From assembly GCA_016748015.1 (NCBI GenBank), contig JAAOMT010000468.1, positions 1 through 64,000 of the forward strand: a DNA stretch of 64,000 bases, given 5' to 3'. Below the pieces are notes generated by a model that did not search any database, was not told the origin of the DNA, and saw nothing but the letters and a program-made list of their open reading frames with translations. The translations under genes and the position numbers were made by a program. This DNA comes from Geosiphon pyriformis. Its lineage: Eukaryota > Glomeromycota > Glomeromycetes > Archaeosporales > Geosiphonaceae. Numbering within the stretch: position 1 is the stretch's first letter; the number at the start of each line of letters is the position of its first letter. Shown piece after piece: positions 14,096 through 27,375 of this stretch.

Positions 14096-14512
14096 TTAAC
14101 AAGTCCAAACTTATTTGTACTTGATACCACAAATTGGACTTGGCAAACAACATATACCCCAAACAAATTAAACTTAACATGGCCTCCATTACGATTTCTT
14201 TCTTTAGAAAACTCAACTTCAAAAAACTCAACTTCACCAACCTCAAATTTTACCTTATCATCTCCAACCACGATTGAATCAATCACCACCTCACCGCAGC
14301 CTTCATCAACACCACCTCCACGTTATCCTATGGCTGTGCTGGCAGCCTTGTTAACTTTTATTTCGATAATTCTATTATCGGTGATTGCAACTGCCATATT
14401 TTTCTTGAGATGGCGACAAAAACAAGCAAAAGAACAGCGAAAGTCGCCGTATAAAGCAGTAGCACCAAAACAACAGCTTAATTTGGCAGCATTTGATAAT
14501 GTTCAAGCTTGA
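12549..14512 (+). CDS. kelch-repeat type I membrane protein (copy 2)
   Basis: Seven exons: 12549-12649, 12758-12787, 12861-13467, 13545-13602, 13669-13857, 13957-13964 and 14051-14512, coding for 484 residues. The plan matches copy 1, including the 30-nt exon 2 and the 8-nt exon 6. It has a hydrophobic signal peptide, kelch repeats (IYVFGGKVGSG, MIIFGGEAST, IYFLGGQ, IYIIGGQSE, ILIFGGTDQNG), a run of 13 Asn, a Ser/Thr/Pro stalk (TSPTSNF, TTSPQPSSTP), one membrane helix (MAVLAALLTFISIILLSVIA) and a basic tail. The start is the first ATG in frame with the signal peptide. An intron is inferred at 13603-13668; without it the frame would stay open but would insert sequence absent from copy 1. A surface-binding role is inferred; no ligand is known. 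Confidence 0.88.
14057..14095 (+). repeat. (AAT)13 coding microsatellite
   Basis: Thirteen AAT codons lie at the start of the last exon of kelch copy 2, encoding poly-Asn between the propeller and the last kelch strand (LFVLDTTNWTW). The repeat is in frame, so length changes alter only the Asn count. Confidence 0.9.
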
Positions 14513-15353
14513 AATAATTATTCAGAGCTAAAAATATTTAATAGTTTTCATTTTAATAGAACTCAAATGTAAAATCCCTTTGCAATCACTCATGTTTATT
14601 TTCATCCTCATTAGCATTTCTAGAAGTTTCTCATTCAATCATTTGTATTTTAGTCACTGTAGAATAATACATTTCATATATTTAATTCATTCATATTTAC
14701 GATAGAAAATTAAAGCATTGACATCACGTGAAATACCCAGATCATTTTTCGAGGGAACTTTGGGTATTGAAACTCATATTATTAAATTGATATGAAGCCT
14801 TCTCAATTTCATCAAATAAAAAATTCCCAAATGATTTACTCGATACTTTTATCATTGGGCTCAGCCTATTTGTTTAATTCACAAGTTCTTTAGTTAATTG
14901 AATAAACCACATCCACTAGAAAGCATAAGATCCTTGAAAGCTGATTATATTTTACTTTGAAATATTTTCCTAATTTAGCGTTGAAGGTTTGCACGTTTTG
15001 TTATTGGCTATTATTTATTTTAAGAACTGCGGGGTATTACATGATGGTAGGTTTGGTTAAGCTAAAGAAACAAAAGATTATGTATATACAATTTTTAAAA
15101 TTATTAAAATAAGAATTTACAATTTAATTCAATTTAATATTTTTTGTTTAAATATGAAATTTACATAGTTTGATCAATTTAATTTATGTATATTTATTAT
15201 TTAAATATTATTATTATTTATTATTAAATATTTTACAAATATTAATTATTTTCAAGTATATAAATATCGAACTATAATTATATATATAAACATAAATAAA
15301 ATACATGATTTATTGTAAAAAACACTTAAAATCATAAAGCAGAAAAAAAAGAT

Positions 15354-15480
15354 AAAGTAGCTTGGTGATCGGGATGAGCGAGTAAACTCTGGAATATCTA
15401 GCAGCTGTGTAGGGAGACGAGTTAATGATTGAGCGCTTGGATGGCAAACCCTTTTTAACGCAGTTCGTCTTCTTAGATGG
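15354..15480. other. GC-richer island, unidentified
   Basis: About 125 bases stand out from their AT-rich surroundings by composition. On the minus strand two frames are open; one reads Ser/Pro/Arg-rich (SLTRLPTQLLDIPEF, then TRSSRSPSY). The + strand shows no tRNA-type B box and no recognised RNA fold was worked out, though a TTTTT run follows. It could be a leftover exon or a small RNA gene; neither can be supported. Confidence 0.25.
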
Positions 15481-15718
15481 ATTCCATTTTGACTTACCTC
15501 AACACAAATATATTAGGTAACAGATATCAGCCCCATTAATTATTATAATGAAATTCGAATTTTTAATTCAAGAAAAATTAGTCACCACTAAAAATTTCTT
15601 TTCAAACCATGAAAATATTTATTGTTAATTACATAACAAAAAATCAAGTGATCATGATTATCTTGAAAAAACATTATGTATACTCTGTTCTCAAGAACTT
15701 TCTACTCGCCCTGATTTA

Positions 15719-15927
15719 ACAAAAAATTTTATATTCATCGCAGTTTTGGAAAATCTCTCGTTAAAGTTGCAGAGTACAAATGTTTTGAATATTTAAGTCA
15801 ATATTCATCCTATATTTGTTCCAAAACAGAGTACCAACCATTTGAAGGTTTAGTATTTGGTGACGTTTGTAGAATTCTTATTGGAAGTTGGTGCAACCGC
15901 ATTCGTTGTTATTCTCTTGTGAATTAG
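15719..15927 (+). pseudogene. orphan open frame, unknown
   Basis: After a TGA the + strand is open for about 70 codons to a TAG at 15925. It has ordinary amino-acid composition and two dense cysteine stretches (YKCFEYLSQYSSYICSKTEY; GDVCRILIGSWCNRIRCYS). It has no ATG and no family was recognised. An acceptor-like tcgcag lies at its start, so it may be a terminal exon or a gene remnant. Confidence 0.25.
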
Positions 15928-16483
15928 GTTTAATATTACCATCTTAATTCCGTTGTCGTTGCCCTACAAAAATGAAAGAGTTTCCTTTGGCACTTACAAT
16001 ACCAGCGGCTTTTGTAATAGTCAGTGAATATTAATCAAGTTCGAAACAAACAAAAAATTATGTGTGAAAAAGTTTCAAAATTTTACAGAAACTATTTTGG
16101 GAAACTGGATGGTTACCCATAAAAAAAAAAAAAAATCACAGGGAATTATTTTCACTAGTTGAAATTTGAAATATTTATGGAAAGAAAGAAAATAATACTC
16201 AAAAAACTTTGTTTTATTCCTTTGAAATTATCATGTGTACTTTAGCTAATCACGGATGGTAAATAACAGGTTAAATGGCAAACAAAAGAAATATACATGC
16301 ATTAGTTTCCTTGTTTAAATGCCGACATGTAAGTATCATTAAATGATTTTCTTTCTTTCTTTCTTTCTTTCTTTAAGGTTTTAATAATGAACAAATGATG
16401 CACTCCTTTTTCTACCTCACGTTTTAATTGGCTATGCAAAAGTATCCGACTCTCAAAGATATTTTATGATCATTAAAAGTTCC

Positions 16484-16762
16484 ATGGACTTGCAGCTACA
16501 GTCTTTTATTGAATTAATAGGTGGGAGGAACCAACCAACATAAAAAGTGAGCTCATTGAAATGAGGAAAAATGATGTTAATGTTATTTATTAACTATCAA
16601 TGCAACCCCATTGAGAATTTTTGGAGATTAATAAAATTCCTCTGCAACAACTTATTTAGTTACTTAATTTTGACACTAAACGATTCTGCTTTTTGTAATT
16701 GTGTGAGAATAAAGAACTTTGCCACCCAATGTATATATTTATGCTCACTATTTATAAAATGA
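16484..16762 (+). pseudogene. DDE (Tc1/mariner or IS630-like) transposase relic
   Basis: One frame contains YQCNPIENFWRLIK, which resembles the 'LNPIE-W---K' block around the last catalytic Glu of DDE_3-type transposases, and further on VRIKNFATQC, similar to the usual C-terminal end of that domain. The upstream part of the same frame is interrupted by stops and no terminal inverted repeats were found. It is read as the decayed 3' end of a DNA transposon. The call rests on a short motif only. Confidence 0.4.
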
Positions 16763-18031
16763 AACAATCTAGAAAAATGAATTCACATAAAAGAACTAGA
16801 TTTGATTGAAAAGAAATCTTGCATTTGAATTGTCAAATTAATAAAACAGTAAATAAGGAGGTTTATTGCTTTTAAAGTTGGAAATAAATGATTTTATAAT
16901 AGTTAAATTTTTTTCAGAGAAAAATTTAATTCAGCTAATAATGTACCCAAAAAACTAGTTTAACTCAATAGAAGAAAAATGGGAAGAATTTAAATGCAAT
17001 GAATGAACTACTCACTACATCTATTCAGATTTCTGAATAGTAAAGAACTTCTCGTTTTTAAAGGAAAAGAATGAAGATAAATATGTTTTCACCACATAAC
17101 CAAACTTTTTCCACCATTTTGGGTATCTACTTCAATTCAACTGAGTGCTGCATTGGTATCTAAATCATCAGAGACGAATTTCGTTTCCATTGCTGTTTCA
17201 ATTTAATGTGCAGCTAACTTGAATTTTTTGTAAAAATTTTTGTAAAATTTTTTAAATGTTCCCATGAAATCTTTGAATGAAAATAATATATTGATTTCTT
17301 GATTATTATTTTTCTGAATGCCTTTGTTTTTAATTGGATTTATAATATATACTTAATTCGTACCCTTAAAAATCGTTACAATCAAAAATTTTTGAAAGAT
17401 TCTTTTTTTTTTATTGAAAAATATTGGTATAGTATAGAAAGATTTATTGTTTGTAAGCTTCATCTAAAATTCAAAGAAATAAGGGGTTAAAATTTTTGAA
17501 GCGAGGATATATTTTTATCATTTACAAGCTATTATAGCTTAAAATTGAATATCAAAAAAAAATAATTGATTTTATATTTTTGGATAAATAAACTTCTTTA
17601 CATAAATTGTTTATAGGCTTACGGTTTTTTCAGTGTTTGTTTGATTATCCAAAATTATCGACTACCTTAGCTCGGAAATGTGACTATTCAATTTTTTTCT
17701 GGATAATTAAAGACTATTATTCTCAAAAAAACAATTTGTATCAGGTTTCAACATTTATTTGAAAATACTATTTATTTATTCATTTATTCTTCATTATCTA
17801 AAAGAATTCTATTTCATAAAAGTTTTTAAGACTAATGCGAAATTTCCGAATATCCTCTTATAACTTGTGCTATTAAGAAATTATATATTTAGGTAGGCAA
17901 TCAATTGAGGTGGTTTATTAAATTACGTGTATGAAATAATATACGTTTATAATTTCTATCCTCAAATAGAAAATATATTTTTTTTCTGATGCTATTGATT
18001 TGATATTTATACACTTATTAACAAAATCAAA

Positions 18032-18856
18032 TTAGGTGTTGCGATAAAACTTTATCGTTAAATGGTATACACGTTCAATAATATCAGATGCTAAAATTAA
18101 AGAACTTGCAATTAAAGAAAGAAATGGTATAATGTCATAGCTAATGGTATTTTTTTCGTAAAGAACCTATAAATTAAAATAATTTAGTTTAGTGTTGATC
18201 ATTTTGAGCCTCGAAAATATATTATTTAAAATCGTAACTCCTCCTCCCCCCACCCCCCACCCCTCACCCCCTCCGTACCTGGATTGTAAACTGTGGTATA
18301 TCTTCAAGTATGAAATTAATGTTTTTACCCCAAAATACCTGATTTTGGGCTTTATTTGAAAACGGTGCACTAAATAAAGAAAATCCAGCAAGATCGGACC
18401 AAAAAATTTCTAAACTTCCGATATCAGCGGCGGCTATCAAAGTAAAGATTGAGGCAGTTTGGCTGTTTTCTTGAAACCACTTCCCGAATCCTTCTTCCCT
18501 GATGATTTCCGATATCAAAATTCCAAAGGCCGAAATAGAGTTAAACACAATCGAAATAATAAGAATGATGATGCTGTCAACGAGAAATATACATGTATAA
18601 ATTATTCACATTTTTTGTTAAACACAATTGAATTAACAAGAACGAGCATGTATAAATTATTCACGTTTTTTGAGACGATTTTTTGAAAATTTACCTGGGT
18701 AAAAAAAGCCATGGAACATCTCTGCCATTTTGAAAAATGAAGGATATGTCTAATCCCAGATCAGTGATAATAAGAGCCAATTTAAAAATTTGTATGCTGT
18801 CCCCCTGTGGTTGGTAGATTGGTTGGTTGGTTGGTTGGTTGGTTTGAATTTACATT

Positions 18857-18892
<36 letters not shown>

Positions 18893-21730
18893 CATGTTAG
18901 GGAAGAATTGAATACAATCCTATTCTATTTTTTCAAATCTTATTGTAAATCTACCTGTGGGTTTTTTTTCCATGCCAAAAGATATAGCAATCCTAAAAAT
19001 CCGATTCCACACGCACCTCCGATTAACTCAAATTTGTATTCTTCTAAAAGATTGGCTAGATTCCAAATTTAAAAAAATTAAAAAAATAGGTTTCTCAAGT
19101 AAATACGAAAAATTTCATAAAATTTACATTTTCTTTGAAATCCATAAGTTTCATCTAAATATTGACATAGCGGTTTTTTTGAAAATGGTGATATTTCTTT
19201 GAATTCCATCATAGTATTTAAATCGGTAATGATATCTTTAACATTAATCTCTTGTTTTAAATTGTTTGTCGATAATATCTCCAAGAGAAATATAATCTGT
19301 GTTCTATCTTTAACAGATGGATCTTGTTGATAATTTTGCTCGGTAAAAAGTCTTGATTTTGGTATAGGAATTGATTCTGCGATTTGAAGGAGTAGTTGAT
19401 CAAAAAATTGTGATCTTTCTTCTTTTTGCAGATTGTAAAAGTGCCTTGTGCCTTCAACTGTTAATCGTAAAAAACCTTTAACCGATTCTAAAGTGAGAGA
19501 GAGAGAAAGAGAGAGAGACGATATTAATTTAAAATGAAAAATTTTAAAGTCTTGTATTGAGGAGAAGGAGAGTTAATTTGTTACCTGCATATATACTCTG
19601 GAAAGATTCTAAAATGAATAATAGTGTGTACTTTTAGATTTTTTTTTCTGTTGTTTATAAAAGTTGAATATTTTTCTTTTAATGTACCTCACGAACCTGT
19701 TGAAAACCACCAAGTATTTTTTGTCGTACCAAAAAGTGCCTCACCAGTTTCTTTACTTTGTACAAAATTGTTATCCAGTTGAATAAAGTATTTCGCGTTC
19801 GGTAGGTTAAATGTGCTCGGTAAAATATCAATTGATATCACCTTGGAATCATTGAGAGTTGAACAATGAATCGTTTTTGCTGAGAAAGTTTGTCGTAATA
19901 TAGGTACCGAACCATAATCATTACCATCACCACCATTATTCTCCTGAAAAATCGAAGCATTACCACTTGAGCATTGAACCGGAATTCGAAAGGATATGAA
20001 TATTTGTTTTATACGCAGTTTTATTATTGATCCAATAGCTGGAAAGCTACTTTCAATAATGAGGTTATGAAATCCAATGTCTAAACGTTTGAAAATAATT
20101 TTTAAAATACGCGCGCGTATATCAACACTTTTATTGAAAAAATAAAAATAATACCTTCACCGAGAATTTTTTTTAATGGAATAGACACAAATCGATCAAT
20201 TACATAATCGCTAGGTGCCAATAACGATGGGTTTTGCTGAAAGCAGTAAAGTGTATTATTTGGGAGAATAATTGACACCAAATCGGGCTCGGACAAAGTT
20301 TTTATCCGGAAGCTATTACCTCCATAATTATTATTTAAGATCATCCCAATAATCGACGATGTTTGATTCTCATAGTAAAGAGCCAAAAAGCCACCATACG
20401 GTAAGGGTTGCAGTGATTTAAGAATTAGTTTCGATTTATCTTTGGCGGATTGTAAGGTTTCAATGTTTGAGACTGCACCAGTTGAAAGAAATGTGATTTG
20501 CAAAATAGAATGATTTTCCTTGTTGGGTGTAAAAGTAAATGAACCATCTGATCCACGTAATTCACGTTCAAATCTTAAAATGCATGAATATCCAGTACCA
20601 TCAACACCACTTGAACAAGTGTCTATATTTATCAAATTGGATTTTAATGAAAGCTCAGATTGATAAACTATTACTGGTTTGTTGAAATTTTCTGATCCAG
20701 GTTCAAGAAATGTTACATATAAAAACCACTCTGGTATAGCATAAGACGATATATCTTTCAAAGTTGAGGCTCCTGTTTGAGTAATGGTCCTCCGAGTTTT
20801 GATGGCAACGTAGGCCATTCCATATCCCCCTTCAATCGTTGGAAAAGGGTAGAATGTCGCAAAAATCTCTGAAGAAGAAATGTCTAAAGTCCCATTTTGA
20901 ATCTGTCGTAAATATTCCTTTTCCTTCTGACTATAATAAAAGAGAAACAGTGAATCAGTAATCAGTTAGTCAGTTAGTCAGTTAGTCAGTTAGTCACTTG
21001 ATAAAATATTTTAGCTTTTTAAAAGAAATTACCCCAAAGTTTCATTACTTACGGTGAGTTAAAAAGAGACCATTTTAGCTTCCACCCAAATTCATCAAGG
21101 TGATTTTCAATGTAAATAAAATTTTTAGTCGGATCAATGTTTAAAACAAGCAAGTTAAGCATATCTACTTCCTTCTTCGTTCTCAAGTTAACATTCCTGG
21201 AAAAAAAATTAGTAAATGAAAATTTTAGAGATTTTTATTATGATATAAAAATTAGAAAATTTTAATTTTTACTTGTGCAATAATTTTCCATTAGATGCAT
21301 CGAATAGACTTCCATTTGTTTCCGGGTAATAAAGTCTCTCTTCATGATGAGAAAAAATTTCGACATAAATATACCCTGGAGACAATAGAAGAATATTTAT
21401 CTCACGAAACTTTATTTTAGACTCATCTTCAAATAGGAAATGATCTAGAAGAAAAATCGCCTGGGAAGTAGTTCTCCCTTCTGGATATATCAATGTATAA
21501 TTAAGCCAATTGATTTTAGACTTAAGAGGTAGATTTGTTTCAGTTTGCAAGAATAAAGTGCCATCAATGAAGTTATAAACTTGTGTAACATGAGAATTTT
21601 TATTGAGTTCAAACGATGAAAAGGTATAGAAAGCATGAGCATTGATTTCGATATTTATGAAATATAGATGATCAAGGAGACAAATAAAAGAAGCTACCAA
21701 ATAAATGAAATTCATATTCATGAGTTTCAT
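18032..21730 (-). CDS. large secretory-pathway multi-pass membrane protein, function unknown
   Basis: Ten exons: 21730-21273, 21196-21053, 20930-20155, 20080-19697, 19608-19585 (24 nt), 19487-19128, 19055-18955, 18804-18695, 18573-18279 and 18166-18032. They give 928 residues with every junction in frame and a terminal TAA. A signal peptide (NFIYLVASFICLLDHLYFI) is followed by about 690 residues of soluble, Asn-rich, probably extracellular sequence without a recognised domain. Then come several membrane segments: LIGGACGIGFLGLLYLLAW, IFKLALIITDLGLDISFIF, SIIILIISIVFNSISAFGIL, a stretch around IFTLIAAADIGSLEIF, and IIPFLSLIASSLILASDII. The segment FSLFSAPFSNKAQNQVFWG, then EDIPQFTIQ, resembles a recurrent C-terminal module of uncharacterised Glomeromycotina proteins (from memory, not searched). 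It could be a surface receptor or transporter; neither is supported. Confidence 0.85.
18820..18894. repeat. (TTGG)n and (AGT)n microsatellites in an intron
   Basis: Within the intron 18805-18954 of the large membrane-protein gene lie about six TTGG units and about eleven AGT units, separated by a short unique stretch. They are non-coding on this model. Confidence 0.85.
20957..20996. repeat. short AGTTAGTC tandem repeat in an intron
   Basis: Four to five AGTTAGTC-type units lie in the intron 20931-21052 of the large membrane-protein gene. Confidence 0.75.
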
Positions 21731-22420
21731 TTTTATTAAAGCAAAAAAATAATTTCAAACAGCTTAACACCAGGCAAAAAAAAGGAAAGTGAAATACTAG
21801 CGTTTTTGGTTTCTCTCAACCAAAGATACAATAAGGAATTGTTTTCAATTTTCCCTATCGGTTGATCCATTTATATAATTATTAGTTAATGTAGCACTGA
21901 AAATTTTCAAACAATTTTGTGATATGTAGAAGTCAAAAACTAAACGATATGGATATTGATATCATGAATTTTTATTTATCACTAAATATAACTCTGAGAT
22001 TATTGTGAAAATTCCACTCACAATATAATTTAATATAATTTAATATTATAATAACAAATTTCTGATTACTAAAACTTCAAAGAAATTTATCATTTTCTGA
22101 TTACTAAAACTTCAAGATAATTACGCTTTTTCTGATTACGCTTAATAATAATAATACCCTGACGTATTATCTATATGCTTTTTCTGATAACGCTTAATAA
22201 TAATACCCTATATACTTTTTCTTTATAACTATCCACTCTTATCAAAAATTTTTGAACTTTGAATACCTCCCTAATAGTCCATCAGCAAATATTTCGATAA
22301 TAAAAAAAACTATTGATAGAATGAAATGAATATTCCATATAGAATTTTCGACGCCCCGAATAAAAATTTAACAGATGTCTATAATTAAATGGAATTTTTG
22401 AAAAAAAATATTTAAACATA

Positions 22421-22423
<3 letters not shown>

Positions 22424-22470
<47 letters not shown>

Positions 22471-22471
22471 G
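22424..22471. repeat. (ATT)n microsatellite
   Basis: About sixteen uninterrupted ATT units in AT-rich intergenic DNA. Confidence 0.9.
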
Positions 22472-23949
22472 TTCCAATTTTTATTTTACTATTAACTTAA
22501 ATTTACGGAAAAAATATGCCCTCCCATTTCACATATGATTGCAAAAATTTTATTTTTATTTTTTATTCTTTCAAATAAGCCTCCAAATTTAATTACCACT
22601 TTTTTTCATTCATTTTATTTGTACATTCTTAAAGTATGTGAAGATTAGTTATGTTTAACATATTCACTTAAATATGAATTAGAATTAATGCTAAATAAAT
22701 ATTAATATTATACAATATTTTAATTATATATATTTTTTTCAAGTCAGAATTATAAATATTAAAATATTAATAGAAAATGCTTTAAATTTAAATAAAATCT
22801 CAAGTTTTATTTGATATATATTATTGCAAAAACATTTACATTTCTATATTTATTATTATTATTATTTTAATAGCTTAAGTTCTATAAATTATTTAAAAGA
22901 ATTTAAAAAAAATTCTCAATGAAATTTAGATAAAAATTGAGATATGTTTTTTCCTAATAAATTTTTTATCAAAACGGTTTGTATGCTTAACGTCTTATCT
23001 CTTTTGGTCCGATCTTTTGAATCGGGATGATTAAGTCGATCCCCATTATATAGTAACTAATATATTGTTCTAATTGTTTGTGTACCCAATCTACTCACTT
23101 TTGCTTATTATCATTAATTAGTATGTGGATGGATTTTTGAATATATGAGATTGCCTTACTTTTTTTCCAGCTCTGTCTCCAAAAGTGCACACGCTGTTAT
23201 TTCAGAAATGTAAAACTGTTTTGCGTTGTTTTTTTTAGATAAAATTTTGTGATTTTTTTTATCAAGAAAATTTATTAAAAAATGCTAATAAATATTTCTA
23301 GCATTTAAACAAAAAAAAACTAGACAATTTTACCTTAATTTGGTAAAAATACATTCGTTTTATTCCTGCGAAATATTTTGCAATAGACCTTAAATTTTAT
23401 TTGAATATAAGATAAAATATTTCATTATAAATTTTTTATAATAATAAAATTTTAACCGTTTTTTTTGTATTTTTTTGTATTTTTTCATTAAATTTTCTTT
23501 TTTACCAAATTTATTGTTTTTTTTTTAATTTTTTTATATGTTTTTTCAATTATAATTAAAATTGGTAAACATTCTTTTAATACTTTTTTTGAGCCTTTAA
23601 TGTTATCAACTTTAATTTTTGTATCTATTCATAATTAAAAATGGATTTAAATAAATTCCATTTAAAGAAGTGTTCATTTAAAAAATAGCCAATATTATTA
23701 TTACATGTGACTTTATAATAATGAAATTAAAAATTACTAATAAATTTTATTAAATTTAAAAAAAAAATTCGTTTTAATGAAGCATTTTAAAGTTTTTTTT
23801 ACCTTTTTATGTAACTTTAATAATGTATATTATATTTTAACTTAATAATATTGTTGAAATCTTGTTGTAAAACATATTGTGTTATTAATTCTAAGCCATT
23901 TTGTGCTTTTTTGTGAGTAATTTTTTGACATTTTATGCTGTTATCTTTT

Positions 23950-24085
23950 TTTTCATTTTTATCTTTTTCTTCATCTTTATTTTGATCTTTATCTTTATTT
24001 TGATCTTTATCTTTTTTTTCATCTTTATTTTTATTTTTATTTTTATTTTTATTTTTATTTTTATTTTTATTTTTATTTTTATTTT
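23950..24085. repeat. TTTTTA / TCTTTAT low-complexity tract
   Basis: Imperfect pyrimidine-rich hexamer and heptamer repeats with a pure TTTTTA section at about 24025-24080. The long F/I open frame across it is low-complexity and is not considered a gene. Confidence 0.85.
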
Positions 24086-27000
24086 CATTTTCTTATCTCC
24101 TTTTTTTTCATTACTATTATTTTTTTCACTAATGTCTTGATTAGCAAGTGGTTTATTTATGCTTTTTCTTTTGGATAATTAATCTATTTATTAATAATTT
24201 ATATATTTCACAGATAAACTGCTTTAATATTTGTTAATTAAATTATTATTATTGCTATTATTATCAAAACTATCATTATTATTTTTATTAATATTATTAA
24301 TATTATTGTTGTTATTAATTTATTATTATAATTATTGAAATTAATAAATATTAAAAAAATTTGTATGTTAAAAACAATTGTGTATTATTCTACATAATAC
24401 TTTATATTAAGGTTAAACAATAAATTATGTAACAATAAAAATATTTGTTTTATTATTTTTAATTTTAGACTCATATTTTTGAAATAATTATTTTACAAAG
24501 TAACAATAATAATAACATTTAAAAGACATAATAATATTAGTATTTATAAATTAAATACAAAATGCTATATTTAAAAAAAATAATTGTATTATTAAGATTT
24601 AAATTATTAATTAATAAAAATTGTTTTGTAACCAGTAATTTTTATTTTAAATTTTTTAATTTATTATCAAATAATATTTCTGTTATTTATGTTTTAATAA
24701 TTATATTATATGTATATCAAAATTATTGTAATTTATATTTTTAAAACAATATATATTAAGATATTTGCCAATTATAAATAGTTTTATTTTATCAAATTCA
24801 TTAATATTAATACAAAATACTATAATTTTTTGTTTTTTGTTTTTTTTTAAAATAAATTGTCGTTAAAATAGTATTTAATTTAAGACTAATAAAATATTAA
24901 GTTAATATAAATTATTTAAATATAATTATATATTAACAAATAAACTAGTTTTATTTATATATTTTTTAAATTTGACTAATTACTTATGCAAAAACTTAAA
25001 GCTATTATTAAATATGTTTGATTTTTATATAAATTTTTTTGCTTTTTTTATTATAATTGTATTTGTTAATACTATTTTATCCTAACTTTACAAAATTTAT
25101 TCGTGTAATATATTTTGGGAATTGCTAAATCGACCCACCCGTAACACGTGATATTAATATATATAGAATTTTAATATTTATTTATTAGTAATTCTAATAA
25201 ATATTAGTTTAATTAAAATAAAAAATATCTTTTTCTTATATAAAATTGAATATAAATTATATATATTAATTTTTTATTATGCCCTAAGTAATTTATAGTG
25301 TTTTATAATTAAAAAACACTTCGTTATAGACAATCATAATATTCGTTAATATGTTCCTATATATATAGTTGAATAAAAAATTTTTTGTAGTTTTTTTTGG
25401 TTTTTTTAAATGTTGATAATAATATTATATTAACAAATAGCAAAAAAGTATAATATTAAAAAAAATCAAAAAAAATCAATTAAATAATTGTAAAAATTTT
25501 ATTATTCAAGATTAATTTTATAAATATTTTAGTTACTAGTCTTTTCAAAAAAAATAAAAAAAAATAATACAGCTATAAAATTTTTATAATTAATAATTTA
25601 AAATATAAATAAATTGATATTTTTATTAATTTAAGCAAATTTTTTTTTAATAATTATATTGTTACAATTTGATATAACATACTAATAAATAACAAAAAAA
25701 AACAATATTATATGATGATAAAAATAATCAAAAAGAAATTTAACTTTAATAAATAAATTGAATTAGTAAGAATTCAATGTATAAGATCAGTTTTATAAAT
25801 ATTTTAGTTGTTATTTTTTTTAAAAAGTAACAAAAAAATCTGAAGATAAAGAAATAGTTTGTATTATTAACAATTAATAACACATTACTATAATTTTATG
25901 TCTTATATTAGCATTTTTAGAATTCAATATCAGGTATTAGTTATATTTTTTAATAAATATTTATTTAATATAATTTACAAAAACTAATAATTATACAATC
26001 AAAAAATAATGAAAAAAATAATAAAAATAATATTATTGTATTGTTTTTACTTTGAATGAATTTTTAATTTAAGTGTGAATAAATTTTACAGCTTTAAAAA
26101 GTTTTACTTATATACTCTAAAAAAAAATCAATAATTAGATTAGTAATTACATCAATGATTAAGTTAATAATTAAGTTAATAATTATGTTAATACTTAAGT
26201 TAATAATCAAGTTGTTAATTAAATTAATGATTATATTAATAACTACTTTTAAAAGTAGAGTGGTTATCTAATAACATTAATGGTTAATATATATGACTAA
26301 CTGTAATTAAGTAAATAAATAAAATTAAAAAATAAAATTTTTAACTATAACAATATTAATAATTAAGTTAACAACAAGTTAAATATTAATGTTAATTATT
26401 TTTTTATCTAATTAACAAAATTAGCATTATTAATAATTATATGTTGGTTTTTAAATACAATTACGACGACTTTTTACTTATTATTTAAAGTGTTTTAGAT
26501 AACATATAAAATACTAATAGTTTTAAAAAATAATGTATTAAATTTAAATGTTTTAATTAAATATTTCATTTTATTATATATTTATCTTAACAAAATTGAT
26601 TTTTACAATATTTAATCAGTTAATAACAAAATGACATAAAGACATTATATATAAATAAATTCAAAAAATAATGTGTACTTATTTATAAGTCTTATTATAA
26701 AATTAGTAATAATAGTGCACCTTGTATGTATTTAAAAAGAGTTAAGTGTATATGTTTAATTACAAATATTTTAAATTATTTAATTTGGTATTATATAAAA
26801 AAAAATTTTTAATCAGCATTATGTAAATTAATATAATTAAATTTAAAAGTATTTTTTTCTGATATATTTTTTGTCTTTATATAAACTTTATAAACATGTA
26901 ATTATGTTTTTTGAAACTTATATTGTTTTTATGCATATTAAAAAAATTTTCAAATAAATTTTTTAATTAGTTCTTATTGAATTATATACTAAATAGCTTA

Positions 27001-27375
27001 AAATTTAATCAAGTAAAAGAAACTTAATGTTTTTGTATTAAAAGATTCTTTCTAAATGAAATTAATTTTATTTTCTAAATTTTTTCAGTATCTTAAAAAC
27101 AGTTGAAATTTATAATTAAAATCACAATATAGTTATGTTTTGTATTATTGTATTTTTGATATATTGACTAATTTTTTTATCAAATAAATTATTATTTACA
27201 GTTTATTTTGTTTGTTTTACATAAAAATTTCAACATTTAATAGGATTTTTAAGGTTAGATTGTAAAAAAAGGTTTAGAAAACTTAGTATTAAAAAATATT
27301 CAAAATTTATTTTTACATTATATGTTTCAAAGAAAAAATGCTTTTGTATAAACTGCATTAGTGGGTAATTTAGGA

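Larger units (their letters stand above)
14513..18031. other. gene-poor region with relics
   Basis: Mostly AT-rich and without an intact gene. The relics at 15354-15480, 15719-15927 and 16484-16762 are listed separately. Simple repeats include (CTTT)n at about 16346-16375. From 16763 to 18031 nothing recognisable was found; this part includes the 3' flank of the minus-strand gene ending at 18032. Confidence 0.6.
21731..27375. other. long AT-rich gene-free stretch
   Basis: No intact gene is seen. The first kilobase should hold the promoter of the minus-strand gene starting at 21730. Simple repeats include (ATT)n at 22424-22471 and TTTTTA/CTTTAT runs at about 23950-24085, whose apparent 79-codon open frame (F/I only) is an artefact. 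From about 24200 the sequence is almost pure A+T. The slightly GC-richer stretch near 22980-23100 has no recognisable coding or RNA feature. Confidence 0.65.

Noticed and set aside
14022-14289. minus-strand frames with poly-Tyr or poly-Leu
   Set aside because: Reverse reading of the AAT repeat and last exon of kelch copy 2.
22980-23100. possible small RNA gene in a GC-richer patch
   Set aside because: No tRNA A/B boxes or 5S-like internal control sequence could be seen.
23901-24140. 79-codon F/I frame
   Set aside because: Simple-repeat artefact without any start context or family.
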